From contig DHVE01000105.1 of assembly GCA_002412495.1 (NCBI GenBank), positions 1 through 15,959 on the forward strand: DNA of 15,959 nucleotides, read 5' to 3'. How positions within the stretch are numbered: position 1 is the stretch's first letter; each line of letters starts with the position of its first letter. The notes below the pieces were generated by a model, which searched no databases, was not told where the DNA came from, and was given only the letters and a program-made list of their open reading frames with translations. This document shows, one piece after another, positions 6,139 to 12,746 of the stretch. This DNA is from Betaproteobacteria bacterium UBA5216 (GTDB lineage Bacteria > Pseudomonadota > Gammaproteobacteria > Burkholderiales > SG8-41). The position numbers and the translations under genes are program-made.

Positions 6139-7095
6139 TTATTTTACCGCATTCCGCCAGCGCGCCATCAGCGCGTGGTAATCGGGTGCAGCCTCGCCAG
6201 CGGCGCGTTGCGCGCCGAAATCCTTGTACAACGTGTGGATGTTGACGATGATGCGCTCGGTGTCGATCCAGTCGTGATAGGGCGCGAGTGAAATGTCGCG
6301 CGCGGCTTCAGCTTGCGTCATGCCGGCATCGAAGCGCTTGCGTGCTTCCACGGTAAGATATTCGAAGTAGCCCTTTAATTTGCGCACGCCGGCTTTGTCG
6401 GTGATCGGGCCGTGGCCCGGCACGATGGTTTCGACATCCCAACTCAAAATCAAATCGCAAGCCGCGATCCAGTTGGCGATCGGCCCTACCCAGGCCAGCG
6501 GATGTCCGCCAATAAACAGAATGTCGCCGGTGAACACCGTGCGGTCGCCGGGCACATAGGCAAGGATATCGCCGTTGGTGTGCGCCGGCCCCACGTTAAC
6601 GAGGCGCACTTCTTTTGAGCCCACCGTCACGGACATCTCGCGCTCGAAGGTTTCGGTCGGCGGCGTGTAGACCAGGCCTTCGAAATCGAATTTGCCGCTA
6701 TACAACTGATGCCACGCCACGCCGGCTTCGCCGTGCTTTTGCCATTCGCGCATGACTTGCGTGCGTTCCTCGGGGCGGCGCGCGGCCATTTCTTCGGCGC
6801 AGGCGCGGCTCGCGATGATGCGCGCGCCCTTGACCAGTTGATTGCCGAATGTGTGATCGCCGTTGGAATGCGTGTTGATCAGTACATCAACGTTGGCCGC
6901 AGCCGGCGCAGCGCGCCGGTAGGCATCGAGCATCTCGCGCGTGTGCGCAAGATCAAACAGCGTGTCGACCATCAGCGTTTGCCCGCCATCGATGATCAGT
7001 CCCGCGTTGCTCAAGCCCCAGCCGCCATCGGGCTGCAACCAAGCCCATGTGTTATTGCCCAGATCGTGCAGGCCCTTGGTGTATTGCCATTTCAT
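6139..7095 (-). CDS. Metallo-beta-lactamase-fold hydrolase with HxNxDH motif
   Basis: An MBL-fold protein of 318 residues from the chosen ATG at 7095 (MKWQYTKGLHDLG). The first metal motif reads THSNGDHTFGN: His76, Asp80 and His81 are kept but the usual second His is Asn78. The others are present: GPAHTNGD (His172), FTGDILF (Asp191) and VPGHGP (His228). Loss of the second His should weaken the first metal site and may leave one metal. There is no signal peptide, so it is likely cytoplasmic. An earlier ATG at 7158 would add 21 residues, but it lies in a strong hairpin and the extension looks non-conserved. Neither start has a good Shine-Dalgarno. The substrate is unknown; the next gene is fumarylacetoacetase, 45 bases downstream, so a role in aromatic or acyl ester breakdown is possible. 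Confidence 0.85.
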   Translation of the reverse strand: MKWQYTKGLHDLGNNTWAWLQPDGGWGLSNAGLIIDGGQTLMVDTLFDLAHTREMLDAYRRAAPAAANVDVLINTHSNGDHTFGNQLVKGARIIASRACAEEMAARRPEERTQVMREWQKHGEAGVAWHQLYSGKFDFEGLVYTPPTETFEREMSVTVGSKEVRLVNVGPAHTNGDILAYVPGDRTVFTGDILFIGGHPLAWVGPIANWIAACDLILSWDVETIVPGHGPITDKAGVRKLKGYFEYLTVEARKRFDAGMTQAEAARDISLAPYHDWIDTERIIVNIHTLYKDFGAQRAAGEAAPDYHALMARWRNAVK

Positions 7096-7153
7096 GAGAT
7101 TTTTATTCGATTCGAAAGTAGAGTGAATTTTCTCGACCGTGATCATACACGCC

Positions 7154-7194
7154 GCCATCGCTGGCGCGGGCGGGCCGCATGCCCGGGCGATGGC
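7154..7194. terminator. GC-rich hairpin between caspase gene and MBL gene
   Basis: Outer arms GCCATCGC (7154-7161) and GCGATGGC (7187-7194) are perfect 8-bp complements, and the interior GGGC/GCCC can extend the structure. It begins at the last base of the caspase stop codon on the minus strand. There is no U-run after it, so it may be a poor terminator, a 3' stabiliser or a partial barrier between the two groups of genes. Confidence 0.45.
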
Positions 7195-8195
7195 TACTTA
7201 GTGGCCGTGAACAAATACTCGCCGCCCACCGTGTGTCCCGCCGACACCGCGGCGCCATATTGCGGCGTCTGAGGATAATCCTTGGACACACGCTGCCGCA
7301 CCTCGGTAAAAACGCTGGCGCCCGGCGTCAACCCCTTCGCCGCATTCAATACGCTGATCAGGTGCCAGGCGAAAATGGAATGCCCGCCCTTGCCCTCGTC
7401 GGCCACCGGCTCGTCACCGCCCGAGGTGAGCACCAGCACCGAACGCTTGCGCAATACGTCATCGGGATCCACCTCGCCACCGCCCGTAACGCGAAACTCG
7501 CGCGTTAGCGTCCCAGAATAACAACTGTCCGACACCAGAATCAATTGCCGCGCGGGTATCGCCGTCAGAAATCGCGAAATGTCTTCGTTGGAAATCCAGT
7601 TGGCCGCCGTCTTGGCCGACGCATCCACGGGCAGCCAGTATCCCATGTTGGTATCGTTCATCAGGTAGCCATGGCCGGCGTAGAACACCAGCACGCTGTC
7701 TTCCGGACGAACATTGGCCGCCAATTGATTCAGCGCGCGCGCGGTATTTGCCTTGGTGGCATTTTTGACCACGGTCACTTCATAGCCGTAGCGCGCGCGC
7801 AATATCTCCGCGATACGCTCCACGTCGGCGATCGGCGTTTCCAGCAACGGCACCGAATTGGAGTAGGCATTGTTGCCGATCAGCAACGCCACGCGTTTAC
7901 GAATCGCGGGCTTGCCCTCGGCCGGCGCGGCATCGGCGGATACGGCCGGCGCGCACACGGCGTCCGCGGCGGCCCCCGGCGGGCACTGCGCGTAGTCAGC
8001 CGCACGCGGATTTTTGCGCAATTCTTCGAGCGCTTCGCGATACAGCAAGGTGCGAGACTGCTGCCGTTGCATTTGTATCGCCTGCATTTGCGACAGGCCC
8101 GGCACGCCGCTGATAAATGGCGGCGGGCGAAAACCTTGCGCCCACGCGCTTTGCACAGCCATCCATACGAAAACAGCAATCAGGATGCGTTTCAT
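7194..8195 (-). CDS. Secreted caspase-like peptidase (C14 family)
   Basis: This 333-residue protein starts with a signal peptide (MKRILIAVFVWMAVQSAWA), probably cut before Gln20, so it acts outside the inner membrane. Residues 20 to about 98 are a Gln-, Ala- and Pro-rich linker with two cysteines (71, 81). From residue 100 the caspase fold begins: RVALLIGNNAY, then VFYAGHGYL with catalytic His175 and LVSDSCYSGTL with catalytic Cys225. An acidic residue-rich insert follows (GGGEVDPDDVLRKR). Bacterial orthocaspases usually cut after Arg or Lys, but specificity is not certain here. The ATG at 8195 is chosen over an upstream one because it has GGAGG seven bases before it and starts a clear signal peptide. 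It overlaps the hydrolase stop as ATGA, so the two are translationally coupled. Confidence 0.88.
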   Translation of the reverse strand: MKRILIAVFVWMAVQSAWAQGFRPPPFISGVPGLSQMQAIQMQRQQSRTLLYREALEELRKNPRAADYAQCPPGAAADAVCAPAVSADAAPAEGKPAIRKRVALLIGNNAYSNSVPLLETPIADVERIAEILRARYGYEVTVVKNATKANTARALNQLAANVRPEDSVLVFYAGHGYLMNDTNMGYWLPVDASAKTAANWISNEDISRFLTAIPARQLILVSDSCYSGTLTREFRVTGGGEVDPDDVLRKRSVLVLTSGGDEPVADEGKGGHSIFAWHLISVLNAAKGLTPGASVFTEVRQRVSKDYPQTPQYGAAVSAGHTVGGEYLFTATK

Positions 8196-9055
8196 TTGGA
8201 ATCCTCCAGACTGCGTGCGCGACTCAAAAGCCGTGGCCAATCGCGCACCCAGCAGCAATGGTGATCATATCCCGCCATGGTTTCCAGTCTACCGCCATGA
8301 GACCGCACAAACCGGCCGATAATTTCCGCTGGTACGATTTTATCGTTTGCGCCGGCAAAGTGAACATCGGGCGCGGCGCGGCGTAGCGGTTGCTGCGCGC
8401 CGGGATCCAGCGATCCATCGAGCGGTGACAGATCATGCCATGCCGTCCAGCCGGATAACGACAGCGGCGCGGCAACGGTGATCACATGCGCAATATCGTG
8501 ACGCCGCAACGCCACCAGTGCGGCAATCACGCCGCCACCGGAATAGCCGACCAGACGAATATGCAGGGCACCCGACTTGGCTTGCAGTTGCGTCACCGCG
8601 CTGTCGTAGGCCGCAATGACCTCCGGCGAAAAGCGGCGTTGCATCCAATAGGCGCTGTCACAAGCCTGCAACGCATTTGGGCTCAAATACTGGCAAGGCC
8701 GCGCGAGCCAAGCGACGTCAGGCGACGTATCGGCATTCGCCATCTCCAGCGCCACGGGAACGCGCGGCGTAGGGTCGCGTGGCGGATGATACGGCGATCC
8801 CCACGGCGCGCCGTCACCCTCGATATAAATCGTCAGCGCGCCGCCAGGCGCGGCATGCCGCATCAGCGAAAACAGTTCGAATGCACCGGCACGCATTGTC
8901 GTGGCGGTAAAGCCGCGCTCGCGCGCCCCCGATGCCGCTTTGGCGCGCGCGTCTTCTCCCGAATCGACTGTGGCGCATCCCCCCGCCAAAAACAAAATGG
9001 CCGCGCTACAACGCGCAGCCATTAACCAGAGCCGTGGTACCCGCGATACCGCCAT
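8192..9055 (-). CDS. Lipoprotein alpha/beta-hydrolase
   Basis: A 287-residue protein with a hydrophobic leader ending in the lipobox-like AGGC, giving a lipidated Cys27, so it should be anchored to a membrane facing the periplasm. The alpha/beta-hydrolase triad is visible: Ser172 in the nucleophile elbow GYSGGG, Asp238 in GANDKIVP and His265 in GYDHHCCW. An oxyanion-type segment IYIEGDGAPW lies at 76-85. Several cysteines (121, 132, 267, 268) could form disulfides in the periplasm. The substrate is unknown; esterase, lipase or thioesterase are all possible. The ATG at 9055 shares its last-read base with the beta-barrel stop (TAATG) and has no Shine-Dalgarno, so it probably depends on re-initiation. 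An internal ATG at codon 12 would still keep the lipobox. Confidence 0.8.
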   Translation of the reverse strand: MAVSRVPRLWLMAARCSAAILFLAGGCATVDSGEDARAKAASGARERGFTATTMRAGAFELFSLMRHAAPGGALTIYIEGDGAPWGSPYHPPRDPTPRVPVALEMANADTSPDVAWLARPCQYLSPNALQACDSAYWMQRRFSPEVIAAYDSAVTQLQAKSGALHIRLVGYSGGGVIAALVALRRHDIAHVITVAAPLSLSGWTAWHDLSPLDGSLDPGAQQPLRRAAPDVHFAGANDKIVPAEIIGRFVRSHGGRLETMAGYDHHCCWVRDWPRLLSRARSLEDSK

Positions 9056-10140
9056 TAAAACCGCAAGGCAATATTCGCCATCAGACTCTTGTTCTGTTGA
9101 TTGCCGCGGCTTTCTTCCTGCTTGTATGCGATACCGCCCGTCAAGCCGTTGCTAAGGGAAATAAAGTTGATTCCAAGTGACCACACCCACGCGTCCTTGC
9201 CAATCGGGTTGGTCGCGCCGAACAGCGTGCTTTTGCGTTCCACATCGGAGACATACCCCAGCGAGGCATAAGGCATTACGCCATTCATCCAATAGCCTGC
9301 TTGAGCGACCAGCCGAATCTGCCCCAACGTGTTCCTGGCGGCCGTGCCGATCACGGGTACGCCCGCGTTCCGGGTGTTTTCATAGTCCTCAACGGCACGC
9401 AAGTAACTCGCCTTGCCGGTAAACTGAACCTGGCCCATCCAGTGCTCGTAGTTCAAATTGGCCGCCCCAAACCAGCGATCGGACTTGCCGTCGGTACGAT
9501 GATTGGTGCCGAACTTGCCCTTCCCCATCCCCAAGCTGGCATCAAAGCTGAGCGCCTTGTTGATTTGAATGCCGACATAGGGCGCAATCGAATAACCATC
9601 GGTGTCAACCTTGTTCAGGTAGGTGAAGGTTGAATCCGTGCCGGCGGTATCGCCCCGGTCAATGGCCACCGAGACACCAAACACCGCCGTCGGCGACAAA
9701 GAGTAATCAACGCCCAACACCGTGTTGAGCACGTCAGAATCGTTGCGCGTGACGAGCCCGCCGAGATTGCGGTAACTCTGACGCGTATCATTGTTCTCCA
9801 CGTTGCCCCAAACGTTCCATTTCTTGCCAGCATTGCCCGCGGCCATTCCTTTAATTCCGGCGTCGGCGCGCGGACCCGGATTGTCCGATTCAAATCGCAA
9901 GCGGAGAGAACGTGAAATCGCGGCGGCCTGCTGAAATGACGTGCCGTTAATTTGAACTTGCGCCGACGCAGGGCTGCCGCCAAAACACTCCGGCGTCTCC
10001 GAAATCTCTTGCCGGGCGAGCGCCAAGTTGTTGCTGGCAACAGCGGATTGATAAGAACTTAACGTGGAATCACACGTCGCGAATGCCGCGCCGCTCACCG
10101 CTGCCAATCCGACGAACAAGCCAATTTTTTTGAAATGCAT
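9055..10140 (-). CDS. Autotransporter-type outer-membrane beta-barrel with tiny passenger
   Basis: A 361-residue protein with a signal peptide (MHFKKIGLFVGLAAVSGAAFA, cut before Thr22). Residues 22 to about 105 form only a short exported region with two cysteines (23, 52) and a linker (INGTSFQQAAAISRSLRLR) like those before autotransporter barrels. From about 107 to the end, alternating hydrophobic strands (KKWNVWGNV, FGVSVAIDRG, GYSIAPYVGIQ) and the final LRF with a C-terminal Phe match an autotransporter barrel inserted by the BAM machinery. There is no large passenger, so it may act as a pore, anchor or porter for its operon partners. The ATG has GGGAGG five bases upstream. It is the first gene of the three-gene coupled unit. 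Confidence 0.85.
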   Translation of the reverse strand: MHFKKIGLFVGLAAVSGAAFATCDSTLSSYQSAVASNNLALARQEISETPECFGGSPASAQVQINGTSFQQAAAISRSLRLRFESDNPGPRADAGIKGMAAGNAGKKWNVWGNVENNDTRQSYRNLGGLVTRNDSDVLNTVLGVDYSLSPTAVFGVSVAIDRGDTAGTDSTFTYLNKVDTDGYSIAPYVGIQINKALSFDASLGMGKGKFGTNHRTDGKSDRWFGAANLNYEHWMGQVQFTGKASYLRAVEDYENTRNAGVPVIGTAARNTLGQIRLVAQAGYWMNGVMPYASLGYVSDVERKSTLFGATNPIGKDAWVWSLGINFISLSNGLTGGIAYKQEESRGNQQNKSLMANIALRF

Positions 10141-10159
10141 AGTGCCTCCCAGAAGTCCG

Positions 10160-10183
10160 GGCCTTACGAAAATATTCGCGGCC
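10160..10183 (-). promoter_or_regulatory. Leader hairpin just before the beta-barrel gene
   Basis: GGCC (10183-10180) pairs with GGCC (10163-10160), and an inner CGAA/TTCG stem closes a four-base loop. It ends about ten bases before the Shine-Dalgarno, where it could protect the message or modulate initiation. Confidence 0.3.
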
Positions 10184-10221
10184 TTTCAATATGCCAGCGC
10201 ATGAGAATTCACACTTGTTAA

Positions 10222-10251
10222 AGTCTATGCCCGCTCAAGAACCCGCGTCAA
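10222..10251 (-). promoter_or_regulatory. Candidate promoter for the beta-barrel/hydrolase/caspase operon
   Basis: On the minus strand TTGACG (10251-10246, 5 of 6 to the -35 consensus) is followed after 18 bases by TAGACT (10227-10222, 4 of 6 to the -10 consensus). Transcription would start about 75 bases before the ATG at 10140. It is the best pair I see in the 345-base gap. Confidence 0.4.
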
Positions 10252-10353
10252 TTCGACCCGAAGCTTTGTTCACCATGCGGCAACGTCACAAAGACTCGTA
10301 GACAGCGCATGAATCTCGCGAAAAGCTGACGGCCATCGACAAATAATGCATAA

Positions 10354-10398
10354 GTATCGGAATTACACGCTGCTATGCCTCGCGAAGTAGTCCGATAC
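10354..10398. repeat. 8-bp inverted repeat in the ccmI/beta-barrel gap
   Basis: GTATCGGA (10354-10361) and TCCGATAC (10391-10398) are perfect complements separated by 29 bases. They lie about 105 bases upstream of the candidate promoter. They could bind a regulator to both arms or form a long-loop hairpin in read-through RNA. The rest of 10141-10485 holds no credible gene: the two plus-strand ORFs there have no recognisable features. Confidence 0.3.
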
Positions 10399-10454
10399 CT
10401 GCCTTGTATTCATTGGAAGCCCCAAAACCGGGGCAAAATCGCAGTCGGCTTTTT

Positions 10455-10481
10455 ACAACAACCCGCCTGTGGAATTGCGGG
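10455..10481 (-). terminator. Possible terminator of the ccm operon
   Basis: On the minus strand CCCGC...GCGGG forms a 5-bp stem with a 10-base loop, starting four bases after the ccmI stop and followed by TTGTTGT. A second hairpin, GCCCC-GGTTTT-GGGGC, comes about 20 bases later. Neither has a long uninterrupted U-run, so termination may be partial. Confidence 0.4.
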
Positions 10482-10485
10482 ATTG

Positions 10486-11745
10486 TTACTTAACTTCCGT
10501 ATCAATCACGATGCCAATACCCTTGCCGGTGTTTTCGATGGGTTTGCTCAATCCCTGCAAATCCCCCGGCTGCGGCATCGCGTTGCCGCTTTTTGAAATA
10601 CGCGCACCGATGATGACTTGCGGCGTGCCGGACAAGCGCGTGGCGGGCGACATCGCGGAGCTGTCATCCAGCGTAAACGTCACCGGCAGGTCGCTGACTT
10701 TTTTGCGCAAAATCGCGAGCGGCATGCGCGGCCCATCCTTCGATGCGGCGCGCGCGAAGATGAACACGGTGTCGTCCGGCGCGGCCTTGGCCTTTAACGC
10801 CGGCGCGAGCGTGACCGTGCCGCTGACGCCCCCCGGTTTGGCGGCCGCCGACGCGCCGCCGCCTTTGCTTTCACCGGCAAGCGCGCGCGCCTCGGCAATG
10901 CTGGATTGCACATTGCGCGCCATTTCGGTATCCGGTGGCACTTGTTTCACCAGCTTCTCCCAGTAGGCGATGGCGGTGGTGAAATCTTTTTTCTCGAACG
11001 CCACGGTGCCCGCAAGTGCCAGCGACTTGGCGTGATCCGGATCGATTTTCAGCGCACGAAGGATTAACGCTTCCGGTTCGCCTTGCAGGTTTTGCCCATT
11101 CGCCATTGCCAGCGCGTCGGCATAGTCGGCGAGCAAATTGGGATTGTCTCCCACGCGCGCCACTGCCTTGCCATACGCCGCCGCGGCATCCTCGAAGCGC
11201 CCCATCACCGCGTACGATTTGCCGAGCATCGCCCAGCCTTGCGGATCATCCGGGTTCTGCTTCATGCGCTCGGCAAGTTTTGCCACCATCGCCTCGACTT
11301 GCTCGGCGGTAACGCCTTGGCTGGCGTCTTTCGGCAATGCCACGGGCGCCAGCGCGCGCGGATTGCCCACTGTGAAATACAGCGGGATCGCCAACAGCGG
11401 CACGGCCAGACCGACCATGATCGCGGGCGCCCGGCGGGGCGGTTGCGCGGGCGACGGCGCGGCTTGATCCGCTGCCACATCGTCAAGCAGGCGGCGCTCC
11501 AGTTCCAGCCGCGCGCGTTCGTATTGCTCATCCGTGAGCGTGCCCGCGCGGCGATCGGCGTCCAGTTCATTTTGCTGGTCGCGATACACCGCGATGTTGA
11601 GTTCGTGATGGGCGGAACGCTCGGATGCGGCGGTTCCTTTTTTATCCGCTGCTTGTGCAACGGCGCCTCGCCGCAGCAACGGCGGCAACAGGAACAACAG
11701 TGCCACAGCCACGAGCAACGCGGCAAAAACCCCAAATAGTGTCAT
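10486..11745 (-). CDS. ccmI: Cytochrome c maturation protein CcmI (CycH), apocytochrome chaperone
   Basis: CcmI binds the C-terminal part of apocytochrome c and presents it to the CcmF/CcmH ligation complex. The 419 residues follow the family layout. A first membrane helix at about 3-21 and a cytoplasmic loop with a helical, Arg- and Glu-rich stretch (DADRRAGTLTDEQYERARLELERRLLDD, quoted only in part as DEQYERARLELERRLL) come first. A second helix lies at about 107-126. The periplasmic TPR region at about 150-290 has motifs such as WAMLGKSYAVMGRFEDA and YGKAV. The C-terminal domain from 310 on contains DDTVFIFARA and ends near IVIDTEVK. The ATG at 11745 is chosen because it follows the ccmH stop after a single base, has GGAAA upstream, and starts directly with the first membrane helix; the longer upstream start adds a non-family, Arg-rich extension. 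Confidence 0.92.
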   Translation of the reverse strand: MTLFGVFAALLVAVALLFLLPPLLRRGAVAQAADKKGTAASERSAHHELNIAVYRDQQNELDADRRAGTLTDEQYERARLELERRLLDDVAADQAAPSPAQPPRRAPAIMVGLAVPLLAIPLYFTVGNPRALAPVALPKDASQGVTAEQVEAMVAKLAERMKQNPDDPQGWAMLGKSYAVMGRFEDAAAAYGKAVARVGDNPNLLADYADALAMANGQNLQGEPEALILRALKIDPDHAKSLALAGTVAFEKKDFTTAIAYWEKLVKQVPPDTEMARNVQSSIAEARALAGESKGGGASAAAKPGGVSGTVTLAPALKAKAAPDDTVFIFARAASKDGPRMPLAILRKKVSDLPVTFTLDDSSAMSPATRLSGTPQVIIGARISKSGNAMPQPGDLQGLSKPIENTGKGIGIVIDTEVK

Positions 11746-11746
11746 G

Positions 11747-12220
11747 TTATTTCCGTGGGTTCCCGGGCGTTCGGCCTTCCAGCAGCGCCACCGCGCGCGC
11801 GCGTTCATCGATTGTCAGGCTCGGCTCGACAGTCTCGCTCGCCCGGCGGCGCAGCCGCGCGAATAACGCAATCAGACCCGCCACCATCAGCAGTCCCGGT
11901 CCGAACCACAACAACAGCGTGGTTCCTTTGACCGGCGGGCGATACAGAACAAAATCACCGTAGCGTTCCGTCATGAAGGCGATCACTTCTTTTTCGCTCG
12001 CGCCCTGTTTTAATTTTTCACGCACCTGATTTTTTAGATCGATGGCGAGACCGGCGTGCGAGTCGGCGAGTGATTGGTTCTGACACACCAGACAACGTAA
12101 TTCCTCGGATAAACGCTGCACGCGTTGTTCGAGCGCGGCATCGTCCGCCGCACGCGACGGCGCCGCGCCGGACAATCCGATGCACACAAGAATGATAAAT
12201 AAAAACAATGACTTATGCAT
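11747..12220 (-). CDS. ccmH: Cytochrome c maturation protein CcmH (apocytochrome thiol reductase)
   Basis: CcmH (CycL type) helps keep the heme-binding cysteines of apocytochrome c reduced and takes part in ligation. The 157 residues contain an N-terminal signal/anchor (LFLFIILVCIGLSGAAPSRA region), the family motif LRCLVCQNQSLADS with the redox pair Cys43 and Cys46, and one more membrane helix near 98-117 (LLLWFGPGLLMVAGLIAL). It is the short form, without the TPR part, which is encoded separately by ccmI. The ATG at 12220 is preferred to one six codons earlier: it is next to ACGGAA, and its first 8 bases overlap the end of ccmG. Confidence 0.93.
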   Translation of the reverse strand: MHKSLFLFIILVCIGLSGAAPSRAADDAALEQRVQRLSEELRCLVCQNQSLADSHAGLAIDLKNQVREKLKQGASEKEVIAFMTERYGDFVLYRPPVKGTTLLLWFGPGLLMVAGLIALFARLRRRASETVEPSLTIDERARAVALLEGRTPGNPRK

Positions 12221-12743
12221 TTCCGTTGAGCTTTGCAATCAGCGGCAGGATTTTTTCCTTGAGCACCGACGGATACACCGGCCCGATGTGTTTGTAGCGA
12301 ATCACACCCGCCTTGTCGATCAAATACGTTTCGGGCACGCCGTACACGCCGTAGTCGATGCCGATGCGACCTTCGGTATCGGCCACCGACAGCACATACG
12401 GATCGCCATAGCGTTTCAGCCACGCAATGCTGTCGGCGCGTTTGTCCTTGTAATTCAAGCCGTAGATCGGCACGACCTGGGTCTTGGCGAGATCCACCCA
12501 CACCGGATGCTCTTCGCGGCACGGCCCGCACCACGACGCCCACACATTGAGCACCCACACCTTGCCCAGCATGTCTTTTTGCGAGAATGTTTTTTCAGGG
12601 TCATGCAGTTGCGGCAACTGAAAATGCGGCGCGGACTTGCCGATCAACGGCGACGGCACCTCACGCGGGTTGAGCGTGAGGCCCACGCCGAGAAACACCG
12701 CCAATACCAGGAACAGGCCGAGGGGCCATAGCCACCATTTCAT
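12213..12743 (-). CDS. ccmG: CcmG/DsbE thiol:disulfide oxidoreductase
   Basis: A periplasm-facing thioredoxin-like protein tethered by one N-terminal helix (residues 3-22). It passes electrons to CcmH and apocytochrome c. The 176 residues include the active site WASWCGPC with Cys72 and Cys75, the acidic stretch usual before and after it, and the conserved cis-Pro in YGVYGVPETYLID. The length matches DsbE proteins. The ATG at 12743 lies three bases after the ccmF stop, and its own stop overlaps ccmH. It is the reductant arm of the operon. Confidence 0.95.
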   Translation of the reverse strand: MKWWLWPLGLFLVLAVFLGVGLTLNPREVPSPLIGKSAPHFQLPQLHDPEKTFSQKDMLGKVWVLNVWASWCGPCREEHPVWVDLAKTQVVPIYGLNYKDKRADSIAWLKRYGDPYVLSVADTEGRIGIDYGVYGVPETYLIDKAGVIRYKHIGPVYPSVLKEKILPLIAKLNGNA

Positions 12744-12746
12744 GAC

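Noticed and set aside
10375..10966. Plus-strand ORFs of 73 and 165 codons in and beyond the intergenic gap
   Set aside because: The longer one lies opposite ccmI, and the shorter has no ribosome site or conserved feature and spans the terminator-like hairpins.
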